Shown here: piece after piece, positions 8,473 through 17,418 of the stretch
How positions within the stretch are numbered: position 1 is the first letter of the stretch
How the letters are laid out: the number at the start of each line of letters is the position of its first letter
Assembly (NCBI GenBank): GCA_959604825.1
Contig: CAUHCN010000005.1
Span: forward strand, 27,496-91,495
Reading direction: 5' to 3'
Length of the DNA: 64,000 bases
Source of the DNA: an uncultured Collinsella sp.
GTDB lineage: Bacteria > Actinomycetota > Coriobacteriia > Coriobacteriales > Coriobacteriaceae
Program-made: the position numbers and the translations under genes
The notes under the pieces: model-generated
What the model was told of the DNA's origin: nothing
What the model saw: only the letters and a program-made list of their open reading frames with translations
The model's database searches: none

Positions 8473-9549
8473 CTAGAACTGATTTAAGAAGCGCATATCG
8501 CCCGTCATGAGCGTTCTGAGGTCGGGCAGGTCGTAGCGCAGGGCCGCGACGCGCTCGGCGCCAATGCCAAAGGCGAAGCCGGTATACTTCTCGGGGTCGA
8601 TGCCACAGTTGATAAGAACGTTGGGGTCGACCATGCCGCAGCCCAGGATCTCGATCCAGCCGCTGTGCTTGCAGAAGTTGCAGCCCTTGCCGCCGCAGAC
8701 GTGGCAGCTCACGTCCACCTCGCAGCTGGGCTCGGTGAAGGGGAAGAAGTGCGGGCGGTAACGCGTCTTGCGATCCTCGCCAAACATGCACTTAACAAAG
8801 TAGTCGAGCGTGCCCTTAAGATCGCCAAAGGTGATGCCCTCGTCGACGACCAGGCCCTCGATCTGGTTGAACTGCGGCAGGTGGCAAGCGTCGGCTGTAT
8901 CGGGACGGTAAACGGTGCCCGGGCAGATCATGTAGATGGGCGGCTTTTGCGACTCCATGGTGTGGATCTGCACGCCCGAGGTCTGGGTGCGCAGCAGCAC
9001 GTCGGACTCGCCATGGGCGTGGGCCTCGGGGTGCGCGACGCTGCCGGGGTTGTTGTCGACCACGTAGAAGGTATCGCGGGCCGAGCGGCTCGGGTGATCC
9101 ATGGGGGCGTTGAGCGCGGTGAAGTTGTAGTAGGAGGTGTCGACCATGGGGCCGGACTCGACGGTGTAGCCGATGCCGCAGAAGATGTCCTCGGCCTCCT
9201 CGATGATCTGCTTGATCAGGTGCTGGTGACCAATCTGCGGACGGATGCCCGGCAGCGTGATGTCGACGGCCTCGTGCTCGAGTGCGTGCTTGAGGGCGGC
9301 GGCCTTCATCTCGGTGGTGCGCTCATCGAGCATGCCCTCGATCAGCTGGCGCATCTCGTTGGCGCGCTTGCCCATGACGGGGCGATCCTCGGGGGCAAGC
9401 TTGCCCATCATGCGCATCAGGCCGGTGATGCGGCCCTTGCGGCCGAGCAGCTCGACGCGCGCAGCCTCGAGCTTGGCGGCGTCGTCGGCGCCTGCGACGA
9501 GCTCCTTGGCCTCTTCCTCGAGTTTGACCAGATCATCAATCAGACTCAT
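8473..9549 (-). CDS. pheS: Phenylalanine-tRNA ligase alpha subunit
   Basis: 358 aa from ATG 9549 (MSLIDDLVKLEEEAKELV), with GGGAAG just upstream; longer in-frame versions would run into the T-box leader. The N-terminal coiled coil is followed by the class II synthetase core: HPLMKQIIEE-like motif 1 region (GHQHLIKQIIEEAEDIF), the FNALNAPMDHPSRSARDTFYV stretch, motif 2 (TVYRPDTADACHLPQFNQIEG) and motif 3 (AFGIGAERVAAL). It activates phenylalanine and transfers it to tRNA-Phe together with PheT. Expression is likely controlled by uncharged tRNA-Phe through the leader at 9635-9945. Confidence 0.97.
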   Translation of the reverse strand: MSLIDDLVKLEEEAKELVAGADDAAKLEAARVELLGRKGRITGLMRMMGKLAPEDRPVMGKRANEMRQLIEGMLDERTTEMKAAALKHALEHEAVDITLPGIRPQIGHQHLIKQIIEEAEDIFCGIGYTVESGPMVDTSYYNFTALNAPMDHPSRSARDTFYVVDNNPGSVAHPEAHAHGESDVLLRTQTSGVQIHTMESQKPPIYMICPGTVYRPDTADACHLPQFNQIEGLVVDEGITFGDLKGTLDYFVKCMFGEDRKTRYRPHFFPFTEPSCEVDVSCHVCGGKGCNFCKHSGWIEILGCGMVDPNVLINCGIDPEKYTGFAFGIGAERVAALRYDLPDLRTLMTGDMRFLNQF

Positions 9550-9634
9550 GTCTTCCCTTTCGTCTCTCGCGCTCCCCGCTCGCCGGGACGACTGCCGCCG
9601 CCCGGCGTTGCGAAAACGCGGCCCGGTTCGGTAA

Positions 9635-9945
9635 CAAAAAACCGTCCTCGGGCATGTGCATTGCCCAAGGACGGTTGAATTCCGCGGTACCACCTTGTTT
9701 GACCCGGCGGATGTCTGGCCCGCCGTGCCCACTCTGCGCCCCTTATCGCGAGGCTCACGGCTTCCCTACTGGGGCTTCGCCGCCGCTAGCCGCGCGCCCG
9801 TTGAGGTCGCTGCTCGGGAGTGAACGCTTGGCCCTTGCCACCGCAGGAAGGCTTGCAGCCCATGACCTTCCCTCTCTTGCCGGCGACGCGGCGGGCAAAA
9901 CCCTCTCCGTCAACGCGTTGGGCTATAGGATACCACATTGTGTGG
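9635..9945 (-). promoter_or_regulatory. T-box leader of pheST
   Basis: On the minus strand the T-box sequence AAGGTGGTACCGCG is present in full (9696-9683). It is followed by a terminator: a stem formed by CCGTCCTtGGGCA and its partner (9639-9676), then a run of T. In T-box RNAs uncharged tRNA binds stem I and the T-box bulge and favours the antiterminator over this terminator. The upstream ~200 nt are GC-rich and foldable and should contain stem I; I could not fix the Phe specifier codon by eye. The 5' boundary is approximate. Confidence 0.88.
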
Positions 9946-10053
9946 GCGTATCGCCGCGTTCCGTTTTGTTCGTGCTGGGTACAAGGCAGGTAGCTGTGCA
10001 AACTGACCGCACGCCCACCCGTGGCGTCCGGTCTGCGAGATTAAGGATATGGT

Positions 10054-11628
10054 ATGGGAAAGAAACTCGATAAGAAGGCCAAGGCCGCGGAGGGCAAGGC
10101 ACCCAAGGGCATGAAGGTCGATAAGGCCGTCAAGAAGTTCCGCAAGCTCGAGGGCAAGCTGTGGACCCGCGAGTACCTGCTCAAGATTGCCGAGTTTGAC
10201 GGCGCGACCATTGCTCCCGCCAACGGCGCCGCGGCGCGCGCCGACGCCATGGGTACCCTCGCCGGCGAGCATCATAAGCTCCTGACCAGCGAAAAGTCTA
10301 TCGAGCTCGTGCGTTCGCTGGCGCGCGAGACCGTCACCGGCGGCAAGATCGACGACCCGCAGCTGCTCGACGAGATCCGCGTGCTCGGCCGCGACCAGCG
10401 CGAGGCGAGCGTTATCCCCACCGAGGAGGCCGAGGCCTGGACCAGGCTCACCTGCGAGGCCGACGCCGTGTGGCACAAGGCCAAGGCGGCCAACGACTGG
10501 GCGAGCTTTGAGCCCTATGTGGATAGAATCGTCGCCCAACTTAAGCATCAGGCCGAGCTCATGGACCCCAAGCGCGACCCCTACGATGTGTGGCTCGACC
10601 AGTACGAGCGCGGCCTTTCCGCCCAGAGCTTCGACGCGTTTTGTGACGAGGTCAAGGCCACGGTCGTGCCGCTTGTGCATGCCATTGGCGAGCGCGGCCA
10701 GCAGCCCGCTGCCGACTTCTTGCACGCCCGTGTGCCCGAGGCCGCCCAGCGCGCCATGAGCTTCGACCTCATGAAACTCGTCGGCCTGAACCTGGACGAC
10801 ACCACGCTTGCCTTTACCGAGCACCCGTTTAGCGAGGGCTTCTCGGTAGGCGACGCGCGCATCGCCACGCACATCTACGAGGACGACTGCATCTCCAACG
10901 TCTACAGCATCATCCACGAGGCGGGACACGCCATGTACGAGCTGGGCGTCAATCCTGCCTATGCGCGCACCTGTCTTGAGGGTGGCACCTCCATGGGCAT
11001 CCACGAGAGCCAGAGCCGCTTCTTCGAGAACACCGTGGGTCGCAGCCGCGCTTTTATGGGCCCGTTGCTCGAGGTGCTGCGCCGCCACGCACCCGAGGTC
11101 TACGGCGACGTCGACGAGGACACACTCTACCGCGCCGTGAACATCGCGCAGCCGTCGTTGATCCGTACCGAGGCCGACGAGCTCACCTATCCGCTGCACG
11201 TTATGGTGCGCTACGAGATCGAGCGCATGCTGTTTGCCGGCGAGGCCACGGCCAAGGACATCCCCGCGCTTTGGAATCGCTTTATGAACGAGTACCTGGG
11301 CATTCCCGTTCCCGACGACACGCGCGGCTGCCTGCAGGATACGCACTGGAGCGGCGGCTCGTTTGGCTACTTCCCCACGTATGCGCTGGGTAGCGCCTAC
11401 GACGCCATGTTTGTGCCGGCCATGTGCCGCGACGGTGTCGACCTCAATGGCGCCTGTGCGAGCGGCGATCTGGCACCCGTCCGCGCGTGGCTGGGCGAGC
11501 ACATTTGGCAGTGGGGCCGCGCCAAGGACGCACCGGAGCTCATCAAGGGCGCTTGCGGCATGGCCTTTGATTCCCGCTACTACTGCAGCTACCTGCAGGA
11601 CAAGTTCACCACGCTGTACGAGCTTTAA
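10054..11628 (+). CDS. M32 family carboxypeptidase (thermostable carboxypeptidase 1-like)
   Basis: 524 aa. The zinc motif HEAGH (His288, Glu289, His292) sits in IIHEAGHAMYELG, and the downstream GIHESQSRFFEN supplies the third ligand region. Both are hallmarks of M32 metallocarboxypeptidases, which remove C-terminal residues from peptides in the cytosol. The N-terminal ~30 residues are lysine-rich and look like an added tail, so a start somewhat further downstream is possible, although AAGG lies upstream of the chosen ATG. It stands alone: divergent from the pheST leader, with its own terminator. Confidence 0.92.
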   Translation: MGKKLDKKAKAAEGKAPKGMKVDKAVKKFRKLEGKLWTREYLLKIAEFDGATIAPANGAAARADAMGTLAGEHHKLLTSEKSIELVRSLARETVTGGKIDDPQLLDEIRVLGRDQREASVIPTEEAEAWTRLTCEADAVWHKAKAANDWASFEPYVDRIVAQLKHQAELMDPKRDPYDVWLDQYERGLSAQSFDAFCDEVKATVVPLVHAIGERGQQPAADFLHARVPEAAQRAMSFDLMKLVGLNLDDTTLAFTEHPFSEGFSVGDARIATHIYEDDCISNVYSIIHEAGHAMYELGVNPAYARTCLEGGTSMGIHESQSRFFENTVGRSRAFMGPLLEVLRRHAPEVYGDVDEDTLYRAVNIAQPSLIRTEADELTYPLHVMVRYEIERMLFAGEATAKDIPALWNRFMNEYLGIPVPDDTRGCLQDTHWSGGSFGYFPTYALGSAYDAMFVPAMCRDGVDLNGACASGDLAPVRAWLGEHIWQWGRAKDAPELIKGACGMAFDSRYYCSYLQDKFTTLYEL

Positions 11629-11652
11629 AGCTTAGACAACACACAACGCAAA

Positions 11653-11686
11653 GGGGCGCCGCAGGATCTATCCCGCGGCGCCCCCC
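11653..11686 (+). terminator. Terminator after the M32 peptidase
   Basis: A 10-bp GC stem (GGGGCGCCGC 11653-11662 with its complement 11675-11684) separated by 12 nt, 25 nt after the stop codon. It lacks a proper T run. Confidence 0.6.
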
Positions 11687-11742
11687 TAGTCATTGGGGAC
11701 GTTCTTTAATGACTAGTCGTTTAAGAACGTCCCCCATGACTA
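11687..11742. repeat. 56-nt hairpin repeat (family H, copy 1)
   Basis: The arms 11689-11706 and 11723-11740 are inverted copies with one mismatch (core GGGGACGTTCTT). The 16-nt loop repeats the element's own TAGTCATT end motif. A near-identical copy is at 37932-37987. Confidence 0.8.
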
Positions 11743-11754
11743 CTTGAAATTGAA

Positions 11755-11820
11755 CGTCAGATTGCCGCTTAGGGGCGTTTGCAGCGTCGAGCAGTTACGC
11801 GGTTTGGTAAAACCGCGTAA
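11755..11820 (-). repeat. 3'-end hairpin repeat (family T, copy 1) after glmM
   Basis: Directly abuts the glmM stop codon. Reading from the gene: a hairpin ACGCGGTTTT-ACC-AAACCGCGT, then TCGACGCTGCAAACGCC and CTAAGCGGCAATCTGACG. It is a shortened copy (one side of the long stem) of the element at 38023-38218. Confidence 0.75.
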
Positions 11821-13152
11821 CTACAGAGCCTCGAGTGCGTTGGCGATGCGCTTCATGGCGGCATCGGCGGATACTTGGTCGGGCGCCTCGGCCAGCACGC
11901 GGATAACCGACTCGGTTCCGCTCTTGCGTACGAGCACGCGGCCCTCGCCTGCCAGCGCAGCCTCGGCCTCGGCGATGGCGTTCTGCACGCCCATGTTCTC
12001 GAGCGCGGCGTCCTTGTCCGCCACGCGCACGGCCACCTGCGCCTGCGGTAGCAGCTTGCACGGAGCCGTGAGCTGCGAGAGCGTCTCGCGCTCGGCGCGG
12101 ATCACTTCCATCACGCGCAGCGAGGTCATAATGCCGTCGCCCGTGCGCTCGATATCGCCAAAGATCGTATGGCCCGTCTGCTCGCCGCCTAGGCTGTAAC
12201 CGCCCTCGCGCATCTTGGCATACACGTGACGGTCGCCCACACCGCTGGTCACGGCACTTAGGCCGGCAAGCTCCAACGACTTGATCAGGCCAAAGTTGCT
12301 GGCAATCGTCGGAACCACGGTACCGCCCGAAAGGCGACCGTGCTTGTTCAGATACACGCCGCACACGTACAGGATCTGGTCGCCGTCTACCACGCGACCG
12401 CGCTCATCCACGGCAAGGCAGCGGTCGGCATCGCCATCGTAGGCAAAGCCCACGTCCAGGCCCTGCTCCACCACGTGGCGCTGCAGGCGCTCCATATGCG
12501 TGGAGCCGCAGTCGACGTTGATGTTAAAACCATCGGGCGCGGCGTTGATCACGCGCACGTCGGCACCGAGCGCGTCAAACACCGGCTTGGCCACCGAGGA
12601 AGCCGAGCCGTTGGCGCAGTCGATGCCGATCTTGACGCCCTGCAGCGAAAAGTTCGCGCTGGCGATGAGCGAGGCAATGTAGCGGTTGCGGCCCTGCATG
12701 TAGTCCACCGTGGCGCCGATGTAGTTGCCCGTGGCCAGCGGCACCTCGCTCTTGCCATCGATGTAGTCCTCGATGAGCTCCAGTACGTCCTCGTCCATCT
12801 TAAAACCATCGCTGTTGACGAGCTTAATGCCGTTATCGCAAAACGGGTTGTGGCTCGCGCTGATCATGATGCCGCAATCGAAGCAGCCTTCCACGGTCTG
12901 ATGCGCTACGCCCGGCGTGGGGATCACGTGCAGCATATAGGCGTCCGCACCGCTCGCGACCAGGCCGCTCACCAGCGCCGCCTCGAACATATAACTCGAG
13001 CGACGCGTGTCCTTACCCACGATGACGCGCGCCTTGCGCTCGCGGTTGGCGCCGTAATACCAGCCCACAAAACGGCCAATCCTATAAGCGTGCTCTACCG
13101 TCAGCCCAACGTTAGCCTCACCGCGAAAGCCGTCGGTGCCAAAGTACTTCAT
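11821..13152 (-). CDS. glmM: Phosphoglucosamine mutase
   Basis: 443 aa, normal for the family. It begins MKYFGTDGFRGEAN, has the phosphoserine loop ISASHNP with Ser100, the metal loop DGDADR, and the C-terminal phosphate-binding KSGTESVIRV. It converts glucosamine-6-phosphate to glucosamine-1-phosphate, the second step towards UDP-GlcNAc for peptidoglycan. The nearby PTS/SIS loci may also feed amino-sugar phosphates into this pool, but that link is inference. No glmS or glmU is adjacent. Its stop codon is immediately followed by a family T hairpin that likely acts as its 3' end. Confidence 0.97.
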   Translation of the reverse strand: MKYFGTDGFRGEANVGLTVEHAYRIGRFVGWYYGANRERKARVIVGKDTRRSSYMFEAALVSGLVASGADAYMLHVIPTPGVAHQTVEGCFDCGIMISASHNPFCDNGIKLVNSDGFKMDEDVLELIEDYIDGKSEVPLATGNYIGATVDYMQGRNRYIASLIASANFSLQGVKIGIDCANGSASSVAKPVFDALGADVRVINAAPDGFNINVDCGSTHMERLQRHVVEQGLDVGFAYDGDADRCLAVDERGRVVDGDQILYVCGVYLNKHGRLSGGTVVPTIASNFGLIKSLELAGLSAVTSGVGDRHVYAKMREGGYSLGGEQTGHTIFGDIERTGDGIMTSLRVMEVIRAERETLSQLTAPCKLLPQAQVAVRVADKDAALENMGVQNAIAEAEAALAGEGRVLVRKSGTESVIRVLAEAPDQVSADAAMKRIANALEAL

Positions 13153-13164
13153 GCGCTCTCCTTA

Positions 13165-13200
13165 CAAAATAGGGGCAAACAGATTGCCTGTCCGCCCCAA
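13165..13200 (-). terminator. Probable terminator after the DUF4012 gene
   Basis: On the minus strand a stem with GGGGC/GCCCC and ACAG/CTGT segments (13172-13198) is followed by TATTTTGT. It lies between the DUF4012 stop codon and the glmM start. Confidence 0.5.
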
Positions 13201-13235
13201 AATGGTACTCGATTATCTGCGCTACCAGAAAAACC

Positions 13236-15548
13236 CTACGCCGACGCGCTGTCGCGAGCCGCCTGGCATGTAGGAGTCTGACGCAGCGTAAGCGGCTTGT
13301 CCCCCGCCTCGGCTGACGTGGTCAGCGTATATGTGATCGTCGTCGTCTCGCCAGCATGCAGGTCAACGGTGCCCGAATAGAAGGGGATTCCATGCCACGT
13401 AGCGGCGCCAAGACCAAACTGGGTGCCCTCGACGGTCAGATCAGTAATGTTGCCGCCCGTCGGGGCAAACAACGAGACATTCAGACGCTCGTCGTCGCGC
13501 GCGGCATCGGGCGCGCTCGCCGCGACGTAGTCGGGCAGCTTGCCGGCCTCCTCCTGCGTCATGATGTTCGTCAGGGTAACGGTGATGCGATACGAGCATG
13601 TGCCGTCACCGTTCTTGATGCCCTGGCCAATCTGCGTATCGGCATTCAGGTACCAGTCGAGCTTGGAGAAGCTCAGGTTGTTAAAGTAGACACCAGCAAC
13701 GGGATCTTCACTCGGGTCATCCGGATCGGGCAGCGAGGCGTCGATGTTCATCTCCTTGATAGCGTTCTGCTCGTCATCGTTTTTCATCCACGCGATCAGG
13801 CGGCCCTCTTCGGCACCGCGCTCAACGGCGCTGACAAGCTTCGTAACATCGACATCGCCGATACCGCCAAGGATCTTGTCGAAGGCGGCGCTGGCAACAG
13901 CCGCAAAGATACCGTCCGACTCCTCGACCGGATAGTTCCAGTACACATCGTGCATGAGGACCTTTGCGGCGTTGGTGCCGTCGACAACCGTTCCGTCGGG
14001 CAGCGACACGTTACCGACCAGGCCCAGCAGATACTGCAGGAACACCGGGTCGATACCCACGACGCCGTCAACGTCCTGGCCATATTGAGATTTCCACAGC
14101 GCGGCGACACGCTGCGAGTTGCGGGGCCAATCAGGCGAATAGGTATTGCCCGAGTTGTACAGGTTACTGTGGTTGCCGAACAGCGCCTCATCCTCTTCGT
14201 CGACGCTCTCGACTGCCTCATCCTCGCTGAGTCCAATGCGGGGAACAAACTCGCCAATCGACATCTGGCCGTCGGTGACCGAAATCAGGCCCTGCGAACC
14301 GCCAAAGCCGCCGCAGGCACGAATCTCGACGTTGTTCATGGCGTACACAAGGTAGTTGCGCGTCTGGCCGTTGGCGCCGAGCATCTGCGGAAGGACGGGG
14401 GCGACCTTCTCCGCCGCGTCAACCGCGCCGTTGAGGGTGGCAAAGCCGTCCTTGGCCTTATCGACCAGCTCGGTCACCTGGGAAATATGAGTATCGCCAA
14501 TGCCCTGGATCTTCTCGTTGGCGCTCTTGAACACCTTCGAGCTGCTGGAAAGCGAATCGGCGACCGCCTGCAGCGCGGACACGTTAATCATGCCGTCCTG
14601 AAACAGCTTGCCGGGCGTGGCCTGCGAAAGGTTATCGGCCATGGGAACCAGCGCATTGCTCGAGACATCGGACAGGGCGTCGATCATGGTGCGGGCCGCA
14701 TTGATGTCGCTGCCATACACCGGGATAAACGAAGCCGCCGTCCACAGCGGGCTCGAGGTCTCTGCCTTCATGCTGTCGCAAAGCTCATCAATCTTCTTCG
14801 CGTCGTCAGGCAGCGTCGAAAAATCGCCCGACGTGACCTTGTCCTTAAGGCCACCGACAATCTCGACGGCCTCCTTCGCTTCACTCTTTACGGTCTTTGC
14901 CGAGTTAAGCAGCATAAAGCCGCTTGCGCCAAGCGCAACGAGAAGCACCGCGACTACAGCGGCAATAATGGCGCCGGTGTGACGCTTTTTGCGTTCGCCC
15001 TTGCGATGGCGATGACGGACCAGACCGTCAGAGGTCGAACTCGACGAAGCGTCGCCGCCATAGTTCAAGCCAAAATCGTAATAATCTTCCTTGGAACCCG
15101 AGCCCGCAAACTCGGCACCGCTATCATCCAGGCGGGCGAACGTGCCAGTCTCGGAGGCGCCGGTGTAAATCGTGCCAAGGTTACCCGTAAGCCCCGCGCC
15201 ACCGGCAGAGGGAGTATTGTTGGCGGCCTTGCCGGCATTAACGTTGCCGGCGGCATTCGCGGCGTTGGTAGCACCTGCGTTGTTCGCGGGTACCGAAGGA
15301 GCCCCACTCGGCCGCGACGCGGAGATTGCACCGCCCGCAAAGACATTCCCTCTTGCACGGCCGGTCTTTTTTGCCTTTTGTGACTGCTCGTACAGAGCGG
15401 TAAACATCGCCGTCTCGCCCGGGGACACGCGCTTACCGGAACCGCCCTGTCCAGCGCCGCCCGGCGTGCCGGCCTTACCAGCCCCGTTCGGACGCGGCGG
15501 AACTGCAGGACGGCCGCTATCGCTGCCCTTAAAGTGATTACCAGCCAT
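13236..15548 (-). CDS. DUF4012-domain membrane-anchored protein
   Basis: About 770 aa from ATG 15548, with AGGA seven bases upstream; an in-frame start nine codons earlier has no site. The first ~185 residues are low-complexity and rich in Gly, Ala, Asn and Ser, with a short basic patch (RHRHRKGERKKRH). A single membrane span follows at ~192-215 (GAIIAAVVAVLLVALGASGF). The large remainder should be outside the cell and resembles DUF4012 (NNVEIRACGGFGGSQGLISV; DIPF-like PLGLVGNVSLPDG stretch). DUF4012 proteins are common in actinobacteria and may act in envelope or capsule assembly; the role is not established. Long N-terminal cytosolic disorder is notable. Confidence 0.85.
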   Translation of the reverse strand: MAGNHFKGSDSGRPAVPPRPNGAGKAGTPGGAGQGGSGKRVSPGETAMFTALYEQSQKAKKTGRARGNVFAGGAISASRPSGAPSVPANNAGATNAANAAGNVNAGKAANNTPSAGGAGLTGNLGTIYTGASETGTFARLDDSGAEFAGSGSKEDYYDFGLNYGGDASSSSTSDGLVRHRHRKGERKKRHTGAIIAAVVAVLLVALGASGFMLLNSAKTVKSEAKEAVEIVGGLKDKVTSGDFSTLPDDAKKIDELCDSMKAETSSPLWTAASFIPVYGSDINAARTMIDALSDVSSNALVPMADNLSQATPGKLFQDGMINVSALQAVADSLSSSSKVFKSANEKIQGIGDTHISQVTELVDKAKDGFATLNGAVDAAEKVAPVLPQMLGANGQTRNYLVYAMNNVEIRACGGFGGSQGLISVTDGQMSIGEFVPRIGLSEDEAVESVDEEDEALFGNHSNLYNSGNTYSPDWPRNSQRVAALWKSQYGQDVDGVVGIDPVFLQYLLGLVGNVSLPDGTVVDGTNAAKVLMHDVYWNYPVEESDGIFAAVASAAFDKILGGIGDVDVTKLVSAVERGAEEGRLIAWMKNDDEQNAIKEMNIDASLPDPDDPSEDPVAGVYFNNLSFSKLDWYLNADTQIGQGIKNGDGTCSYRITVTLTNIMTQEEAGKLPDYVAASAPDAARDDERLNVSLFAPTGGNITDLTVEGTQFGLGAATWHGIPFYSGTVDLHAGETTTITYTLTTSAEAGDKPLTLRQTPTCQAARDSASA

Positions 15549-15697
15549 AAAGAAATCCTCGCAATTGAGTCGCAATGAAAAAGTCCATAACGTTACTAGT
15601 TTATGGCATTTTGAGCATCGACAGCTAAACTCCAGACACGGACATCAATTGGCGAAAATGCAGCACAACACCTTTTCTGTCTTGGCGGCGGCGCCAG

Positions 15698-16720
15698 CTA
15701 CACCGTGAGGAACATCATCACGATGATCATGGCAAAGCCGATAAGGTCGGTCGGCAAAAACACCGTGCCCAGCATAACGGCGCTGGTGATGGTCGCCGAA
15801 ACCGGCTCCACAGTTCCGATGAGGCTCGCACGCACCGAGCCGATGTCCTTAACGCCCTGCATATAGAGCATGTAAGCAAAAAACGAGCCGATAACCACGA
15901 ATACCGCGAGCGCCTCGACGCCGGCAGCGTCGAGTGCCGGCATATGCGCCCAAGGCTGCACGAAGACGCACGAGACCACGCCCGCCGTGAGCATTGCCGA
16001 GCCCGTGACGATGGGGCTGCCGTATTCGGGCAGGATCTTGGCGGGAATCACCGCCATACACGTGGCGCTGACCGCACACATAAGACCTGCTGCCAGGCCA
16101 AGCGGCGAGATATTCAGGCTGGTGGGGTCGCCGCCGGTGGCGATTAAAAAGGTTCCACCCAGAGCCAGGCCAATGCCGATAACTTCGCGAGTACGCGGCA
16201 TGCGGCGATCGGTCACGCAGGTGTAGCCCATGATGATAACGAGCTGCAGGCACTGGAGCACCGTCGCGGTTCCGGCGTTCGTCAGGCGCACGGCCGAAAG
16301 ATAGCAAAACTGGTTGAACAGCAGACCAAAGGCGGTAAAGAGCAGCAGCTGCTTGCGATCGGCGGGTGTGGTCCAGAGCTTAATCAGGCGCTCGCGGTCG
16401 CGCGTAACAACCACGGCCATAAAGAGTAGACCGGCGAGAATCTGACGCACGCTCATAAGCCACAAGGTGTCGACGTGGTAGGTATCGAACAGAAAGCTCG
16501 CGCTGGTGCCCGAGAAGCCCCAAAACGAACCGCCCACCAGCGTAGCCAAGACGCCCGCGATCATCTTGCGCGTCGAAGCGCTGTTCAGGCGGTCGCGCCA
16601 TGCGCGACGGGTGTTGCGGCTGAGCTCGTCGGTGCCCTCGGGCACATCAATGTTCGATATATCGGTCATCGGCACCGAAGCCCCTGCGCCTTCGACCTGC
16701 TCGACACACTCTTTGCTCAT
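15698..16720 (-). CDS. EamA/RhaT-family transporter (DMT superfamily)
   Basis: 340 aa from ATG 16720, with GGGGGAG right upstream. After a ~55-residue polar N-terminal tail there are ten hydrophobic segments in two EamA repeats (for example GGSFWGFSGTSASFLF, GAIITGSAML-like and LIGTVEPVSATITSAVMLG). DMT-superfamily members export or exchange small metabolites. The substrate cannot be read from the sequence. It is a single-gene unit between the DUF4012 gene and tRNA-Val. A second, more distant EamA protein is at 45.2 kb. Confidence 0.88.
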   Translation of the reverse strand: MSKECVEQVEGAGASVPMTDISNIDVPEGTDELSRNTRRAWRDRLNSASTRKMIAGVLATLVGGSFWGFSGTSASFLFDTYHVDTLWLMSVRQILAGLLFMAVVVTRDRERLIKLWTTPADRKQLLLFTAFGLLFNQFCYLSAVRLTNAGTATVLQCLQLVIIMGYTCVTDRRMPRTREVIGIGLALGGTFLIATGGDPTSLNISPLGLAAGLMCAVSATCMAVIPAKILPEYGSPIVTGSAMLTAGVVSCVFVQPWAHMPALDAAGVEALAVFVVIGSFFAYMLYMQGVKDIGSVRASLIGTVEPVSATITSAVMLGTVFLPTDLIGFAMIIVMMFLTV

Positions 16721-16950
16721 TCCACTCCCCCGAAACAGTCTGGAAGCAATTCGGCTTACCTTACCACGGCGAAGGCACCAGCCGAAGGCTTGTCCGCTTA
16801 TCGGTAGGACAATTCCGCAGGCGTCTTTCCATGGCTCGATACCGCAATGGCCTTGCATTATGCGACAGCCAAATCGCGGCAGCAGGCTCTTTTGAAATGG
16901 ATATGACAAAGCCCCGAATTCCACAATGTAAGCGATTTTTAAAAATGTTC

Positions 16951-16979
16951 TTGCCACCGAGTTCAGGCTCCGTTATATT
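16951..16979 (+). promoter_or_regulatory. Promoter of tRNA-Val
   Basis: A -35 box TTGCCA (16951-16956) and a -10 box TATATT (16974-16979) are 17 nt apart, 30 nt before the tRNA 5' end. Confidence 0.75.
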
Positions 16980-17008
16980 ATCCCTTGCGCGCTTGCGCAC
17001 CCTTGATC

Positions 17009-17083
17009 GGGCGTTTAGCTCAGGGGGAGAGCGCTTCCCTGACACGGAAGAGGTCAGAAGTTCAAATCTTCTAACGCCCACCA
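17009..17083 (+). tRNA. tRNA-Val (GAC)
   Basis: The acceptor stem GGGCGTT pairs with AACGCCC, followed by A and an encoded CCA. The D arm TAGCTCAGGGGGAGAGC and T arm GTTCAAATC are standard. The anticodon loop CTGACAC gives anticodon GAC (Val). Length is 75 nt with CCA. Confidence 0.95.
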
Positions 17084-17091
17084 AATGTTCG

Positions 17092-17128
17092 CAGCTCAGA
17101 GGCTATGTCCTCTGGGCTGTTTTGTTTT
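17092..17128 (+). terminator. Terminator after tRNA-Val
   Basis: An 11-bp stem with one G-U pair (17092-17102 with 17109-17119), then TTTTGTTTT. The following 290 nt up to the next gene hold nothing I recognise. Confidence 0.85.
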
Positions 17129-17418
17129 ATGTCGCCAAATCCGCTGGCAGTTCCAACCGTCATCGCAACGTAGCATCAATTCACCTGACGAATGGCTGCC
17201 AAACAAATTCAATACCCCAACATCAACAATAGCCAGGCACAAAACTGCGCCGCAAGCTGCTCCAACCGCCCAACTGGTCAAAAGCCGACCATCTACTTGC
17301 CAATTTATCTAACGGCGTAACCAAGCAGTCCGCGCCGCAACTTCTCAACAAAACGCCGCGATGTCTGCGCCCTGCGGTATCCTTGAGCCGCTCGCACCTG
17401 CAGCACCAAGGAGCCGCC

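Noticed and set aside
9910..11502. Long open frame antisense to the M32 peptidase
   Set aside because: The M32 gene is supported by HEAGH; the antisense frame has no start site or motif.
11653..11742. Family H hairpin as the M32 terminator
   Set aside because: A separate GC hairpin lies closer to the stop codon, and the same family H element occurs at 37.9 kb between other genes, so it is treated as a repeat.
13356..15383. 675-codon plus-strand frame over the DUF4012 gene
   Set aside because: It is a shadow; the minus-strand product has a clear membrane span and DUF4012 features.
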